Part shown: positions 32,614-32,753 of the stretch, in pieces
Numbering within the stretch: position 1 is the first letter of the stretch
How the letters are laid out: every line of letters starts with the position of its first letter
Assembly (NCBI GenBank): GCA_024402635.1
Contig: JAKSTJ010000029.1
Location: 1 to 32,753, forward strand
DNA: 32,753 bases
Origin: Treponema sp.
Lineage (GTDB): Bacteria; Spirochaetota; Spirochaetia; Treponematales; Treponemataceae
Direction: 5' to 3'
The notes under the pieces: generated by a model
Told to the model about the DNA's origin: nothing
What the model saw: only the letters and a program-made list of their open reading frames with translations
Database searches by the model: none
Translations under genes and position numbers: made by a program

Positions 32614-32753
32614 ACTTGTTTCAGGATCTTTCAAACTGATGCCTTTTTTACAAATGCATTGGTGAGATGCCGAAATAAATTCGGCATGACATAACAACTA
32701 CCGTCATCCTGAACTTGTTTCAGGATCTTACAAACTGATGCCTTTTTACAGAT
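32604..32753. repeat. Three palindromic repeat copies at the end of malQ
   Basis: Two direct copies (from 32604 and 32703, 99 bases apart) share arms ATCCTGAA and TTCAGGAT, the loop CTTGT, and the tail CAAACTGATGCCTTTTT. Between them an inverted-orientation copy (32661-32690) has arms ATGCCGAA and TTCGGCAT around ATAAA. The first copy overlaps the end of malQ. The second runs to the window edge. Each hairpin followed by a T run could weaken or stop transcription after malQ. Confidence 0.9.

Noticed and set aside
1..32753. tRNA, rRNA, complete insertion sequence, prophage or toxin-antitoxin pair
   Set aside because: I looked for these on both strands and found no supportable example.

Overview
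The window looks like a chromosomal segment of a host-associated spirochaete, most likely a Treponema. The DNA is AT-rich. It carries a FecR-like protein, a class III cyclase and a large outer-surface protein in one operon, a BspA-like leucine-rich segment, a treponemal-type porin, and a MurA with Asp at the usual catalytic Cys. This assignment rests on gene content and protein style, not on a marker gene; I saw no rRNA or tRNA.

Layout. 1-690: a small GIY-YIG nuclease gene lies between a palindromic repeat on the left and a seven-unit tandem array of related palindromes on the right. 690-4403 (-): a heterodimeric ABC exporter pair. 4569-5588 (+): an Rpn-type PD-(D/E)XK nuclease with a 15-unit tetrapeptide-repeat tail. 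5667-8073 (+): pepF and a DJ-1 family gene, closed by a terminator shared with the next, convergent operon. 8119-15286 (-): surface protein, then class III cyclase, then FecR-domain protein, packed or overlapping and probably an envelope-to-cAMP sensing unit. 15412-16752 (-): ackA with its own promoter. 16882-19916 (-): a conserved-looking unknown gene translationally coupled to a family 5 solute-binding protein. 20030-22514 (+): pepT-like peptidase and murA. 22646-25958 (-): a B12-binding-type radical SAM protein and a secreted protein with two NADase-type discoidin-like domains. 26009-27695 (+): a helix-turn-helix remnant and a solitary OLD-family ATPase/Toprim nuclease. 27848-28846 (-): a porin-like outer membrane protein. 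28950-29160: divergent promoters around a GC-rich structured element that I cannot assign to a known RNA family. 29160-32613 (+): a small unknown protein, a PflX-like radical SAM protein and malQ, ending in more palindromic repeats.

Three themes run across the window. First, one family of small palindromes (arms of the type GTCATCCYGAA / TTYRGGATCTCAC) sits at gene ends throughout. Its arms change in a compensatory way, one copy appears to have become a bidirectional terminator, another supplies the malQ stop codon, and the array lies beside the GIY-YIG gene. Second, seven genes that begin transcription units have a -10-like box ending exactly 6 or 7 bases before the ATG and no Shine-Dalgarno sequence, suggesting widespread leaderless transcription. 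Third, several genes relate to DNA breakage or mobility (GIY-YIG, Rpn, OLD, and an invertase-like helix-turn-helix remnant), although no complete mobile element is visible.
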